Of a DNA stretch of 64,000 nucleotides, positions 60,567-64,000 are shown piece by piece. A model generated the notes under the pieces. The model saw only the letters and a program-made list of their open reading frames with translations, was not told the DNA's origin and searched no databases. Made by a program: the position numbers and the translations under genes. The stretch is from Strongylocentrotus purpuratus (taxonomy: Eukaryota; Echinodermata; Echinoidea; Camarodonta; Strongylocentrotidae), in the NCBI RefSeq assembly GCF_000002235.5, contig NW_022145609.1, positions 33,482,630 through 33,546,629 on the forward strand, given 5' to 3'. Positions within the stretch are counted from its first letter, which is position 1; each line of letters starts with the position of its first letter.

Positions 60567-62822
60567 ATCAGGACAATTACCCCCTGGGCAATCACCCCCC
60601 GGAAAATTACCCCCCGGAAAACTACCCCCCAAGGACAATTACCCCCTGGAAATTTACCCCCCGGAGAATTACCCCCAGAGGACAATTACCCCCCAAGGAC
60701 AATTACCCCCGGAAAATTACCCCCCGGAGAATTACCCCCCGAGGACAATTACCCCCCAAGGACAATTACCCCCCCCCGGAAAATTACCCCCCGGAGAATT
60801 ACCCCCCCCCCCGAGGACAACTACCCCCGAGGACAATTACCCCCCGAGGACAATTACCCCCGAGGACAACTACCCCCGAGGACAATTACCAACCGAGGAC
60901 AACTACCCCCCGAGGACAATTACCCCCCCCCCTCGAAACACCATTACCGCGGCCCGAGGACAATCACACCAAGGGAATTTGTAACACTGTGACGTATAAT
61001 GCGAGCTCCTCTTCAAATTGCTATTTAGAGAAAATGTCATGAACTTTCATTTTCTTAGTTATTTATGACGGAATAGATTTGTTTCGTACAGGGGTTGTGT
61101 ATAAATTATATTTATATTCGTAGCTCACATTCAAAGCCCTCGTACCCATCTGCCAAATCTTTTTGCTTGACGTACATGTATCCTCCTAGGAGGAGATTTC
61201 ACCCACCCCTCTCGCTCTGTATCCATTCCACCTTTGTGAAGTTTGACTTGATATGCCACGTGTACTGAATCAAATTCAATTGCCAGAAGACGCATGTATA
61301 AAATCGAATTCAATTGCCAGAAAACGCATGTATCAAATCAAAGTACGGTATTTACATTTCTTAGAAATTTAACAATACATTGCGCGCAGATGAGTACGCG
61401 TTAATACAGCTAGTCTCCCCCAAAATGGCCCAACAAAGAAATTAGGATGTAAGATATCATTATTTATGCATCCTCTGTAACTTTTCTAATCAGCTGATCG
61501 TATATTGGTCTTTGTATGTATAATGGGCCCTCATCCATGATCTATTCCAAAATTAAGGTTCTCTTCATGTTTATAAATGTAATGTAATATATATATATAT
61601 ATATTTCTGTTGTCATGGTGAACTAAAATATGTTTTCTTGTACTGTAATTTATTTTGAAATAAAAATTGCCTTCAAGTTAAATATATGGTATGTACGGTG
61701 CCATATTAAAAGAAAATAAGTATCCGCACTTGGGTACATTCATCTCAATGATTTTGTAATTCCAGAGCAGCGTTTTTTCAACTGGGGTGCCGCAAGAGAA
61801 TGTTAGTTACATGACAATTTTTTTTGGCAAACGTTGATTTTGAGAAAAACAAATATCAGAAACGGGTAGAGTATTTATTTTCATGAGAAAATAAAATGTA
61901 AACAAATAATAAAATGTCTTTCTTCCTTGCTCACTGACAATATTTTGCGAATATATATCTTTTATTTCGACATCACATTGTTACCACACTTATCACAATT
62001 ATAAACATGATGAATCAAGGCAACGAGAGGCCCGAATATCCTCATATTCGTGTATCAAGGTCATGACCGAATATTTCACTTTATATTCGTGTACATTCGG
62101 CGGTAAGGCGCCCGCATACCTTAAATCTGTGCTAGTGTGTTGATTACAACATTATGTTTTACCATTTTGAAAATGTCTTGTCCTTGTTTTTCTTACTCGT
62201 TCACTAAATCAAGAAACAAATGTGCCCATACGTGTGTACATAGCACTTGACGAGTGCCAGAGTGATGCAAAATAAATAGTTTGTGAAGAATTTAAGATTG
62301 GGCGAAACTTTTCATTTCTTAAGAGGGCATCGTGTCGAACAAAAAGTTGAAATAACGGTGCACAAGAGAAATCCTTCGTAGAAAACTGCAACCACAGTGT
62401 TGTTGCATAGATTATAGTTAAAGAAAAATGTGTAGTAATGAGGAAGATCACGCGCAAGTATTTGAACGAATGTGGGTTCATGCACGGGATTTTATGGGCT
62501 CGTAGCCTTCACAGCATCTCTCAACGTGACAGATCGTCTTTTGCTATTGAATCCTCATTGTTCCCGGGGGGGGGGGGGTAATTGTCCTCGGGGGTAGTTG
62601 TCCTCGGGGGGTAATTTTCCGGGGGTAGTTTTCCGGGGGGTAATTATCCTTGGGGGTAATTGTCCTCGGGGGGTAATTCTCCAGGGGGTAATTTTCCGGG
62701 GGGTAATTGTCCTCGGGGGGTAATTCTCCGGGGGGTAATTCTCCGGGGGGTAATTGTCCTTGGGGGGTAGTTTTCCGGGGGTAACTTTCCGGGGGGTGAT
62801 TGCCCAGGGGGTAATTGTCCTA
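60567..62822. mobile_element. TU-like foldback transposon, non-autonomous
   Basis: Long inverted terminal repeats made of about 15 bp units: left 60567-60985 with roughly 24 units (GGACAATTACCCCC and GGAAAATTACCCCC types), right 62564-62822 with roughly 16 inverted units. The outer 100 bp of both arms keep the same unit order, starting GGACAATTACCCCCTGGGCA. GAACCGT lies on both sides (60560-60566, 62823-62829), a 7 bp candidate target duplication. The core (60986-62563) is unique DNA with a duplicated AATTCAATTGCCAGA block near 61270-61320 and no transposase. Sea urchin TU elements are known for inverted ends with a 15 bp repeat outer domain and 8 bp duplications. The PPG-rich frames of 176, 105 and 102 codons are repeat translations. 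Confidence 0.85.
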
Positions 62823-63485
62823 GAACCGTCGCGAACAGGTAGAGAAGCTCGAGCGCAACATAATGATACCACTTAGGAGACCATAGCTTTCTTTTTAAGA
62901 AAGATATTTGCAAATGTAAACAAATGCTTAAAATGACTCTTTTATTGCGCAATATGACAGTATATGCGCGTTTTAATCGTTTTCAACATTGTGCAATAAA
63001 TAAAGATGAGTAACATAAACCGATGTCGCGAACAGGTAGAGAAGCTCGAGCGCAACATAATGATACCACTTAGGAGACCTATACCATTTTTTTAAAGAAA
63101 GATATTTGCAAATGTGATGACAAACTAAAAAATGCTTCCAATGACTCTTTTATTGCGCAATATGATAGTATATACGCGTTTAAATTGTTTTCAAGATTGC
63201 GCAATAAATAAAGATGGAAAAACATAAACCGATGTCGCGAACAGGTAGAGGAGCTCAAGCGCAAAATAATGAATACCACTTTGGAGACCATACCATTCGT
63301 TTTAAGAAAGATATTTGCAAATGTGATGAAAAACTAAAAAAGTGCTTCTGATATGACTCTTTTATTGCGCAATATGACGGTATATGCGCGATTTAATCGT
63401 TTTCAAGATTGCGCAATAAATAAAGATGAACAAAATAAACCGATGTGGCGAACAGGTAGAGGACCTCGAGCGCATAATAATAAAT
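62823..63485 (+). repeat. ~205 bp satellite, right part
   Basis: Three monomers in the same orientation as the left part, with GCGAACAGGTAGAG at 62831, 63028, 63237 and (GGCGAACAGG) 63448. Each holds the TTTATTGCGCAAT hairpin; the first has one arm changed to ATTGTGCAAT. The last passes into the inverted 213 bp satellite. Confidence 0.88.
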
Positions 63486-63489
63486 ACTA

Positions 63490-64000
63490 CTTAGAATATA
63501 ATAATCAACAATCATGTGAGTTTCAGCACATTTAAAGCAAGTAGGAATTAGCGGCGAATGTATTAAAGGCCGAAACACCCTTTTCCGATATACTCTAAAT
63601 GTTATGGGCTACTAACGAAAATATATGTTCTGGACATTGGTTGATATGCGCTCAAATAAGACCTTTTTCAATGTCGACTGCTAGAATGTGTGCACCCCGT
63701 ATTCGATGAGGTATATAAGAATCTACATTTCATGTGAGTTTCAGCACATTTAAAGCAAATGGGAATTAGCAACGAATGTATTAACCCCACCCCCTTCTAT
63801 ATACTCTAGACGTTATATGCGCTATACGTTTAGGTTTGTTCTGGACATTGATTGATATGCGCTCAAAAAAGACCTTTTTAATGTCGGCTGCTAGATTAAG
63901 TGCACCCCGTACTCTATGAGGTATATAAGAATCTACATTTCATGTGAGTTTCAGCACAGTTAAAGCAAATTGGAATTAGCAACGAATGTATTAACCCCAC
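63490..64000 (-). repeat. ~213 bp satellite, inverted, cut by window end
   Basis: Reverse complement of the 55.8-57.9 kb satellite: a type a monomer (CGAAAATATATGTTCTGGAC) then a type b monomer (GTTTAGGTTTGTTCTGGAC), with GTGCACCCCGTATTCGATGA between. It still runs at base 64000. Confidence 0.92.

Noticed and set aside
60454-60984. 176-codon frame rich in GQLPPGKLPP, and similar minus-strand frames at 62555-62952
   Set aside because: They are translations of the 15 bp ACCCCC repeat in the foldback arms; all frames of such a repeat are open and there is no start context or splice signal. Not a collagen-like protein.
1-64000. Retrovirus-like, LTR or Polinton copies, and LINE reverse transcriptase
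   Set aside because: No long terminal direct repeats, no recognisable polymerase, integrase, capsid or reverse-transcriptase peptide in any frame given.

Overview
This looks like a stretch of a marine deuterostome genome, most likely a sea urchin. The clues are long introns or intergenic DNA dominated by small repeats, many pure C or G runs of 10 to 25 bases, abundant TACATGTA motifs, SINE fragments of a kind I recall from echinoids, and an inverted-repeat element that resembles the sea urchin TU (foldback) transposons. The species call is inference; no gene here names the organism. Apart from repeats, no protein family is recognised with confidence.

Region by region: 0-10 kb is mostly unique AT-rich DNA with pyrimidine microsatellites and four short CpG-dense, stop-poor islands (0.72, 5.5, 6.6 and 9.1 kb) that may be exons or regulatory elements. 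10-27 kb is quiet DNA with several miniature inverted-repeat transposons (10.07, 18.16 and 21.27 kb), microsatellites, and a possible TATA promoter at 20.33 kb. 28.0-29.6 kb is a degenerate tandem array of about 190 bp units. 30-37 kb is unremarkable. 37.5-37.8 kb is a foldback element. 38.8-39.6 kb is the best gene-start candidate: a CpG-rich region with a consensus splice donor on the minus strand and an ATGGCGGCG start on the plus strand, suggesting a divergent promoter.

From 40 kb on, mobile DNA dominates: a TA-flanked MITE at 41.1 kb, a 2 kb hAT-like element with an 8 bp target duplication and an internal 95 bp minisatellite at 44.4-46.4 kb, a second AAGGTA-family MITE at 46.7 kb, and GAT and GA microsatellites at 49 and 52 kb. 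53.7-64 kb is a compact satellite domain. It holds nine ~250 bp units each carrying a tRNA-like Pol III promoter; then a ~213 bp satellite with a trimeric higher-order pattern, itself invaded by two small elements; then unique and hAT-derived DNA; then a ~205 bp satellite split by a TU-like foldback element; and finally the 213 bp satellite again in opposite orientation, running off the window end.

Nothing works together as an operon or pathway. The interest lies in how repeats were built and nested, and in whether the tRNA-like array is transcribed. All coordinates were read by eye; repeat copy numbers and boundaries may be off by a few bases.
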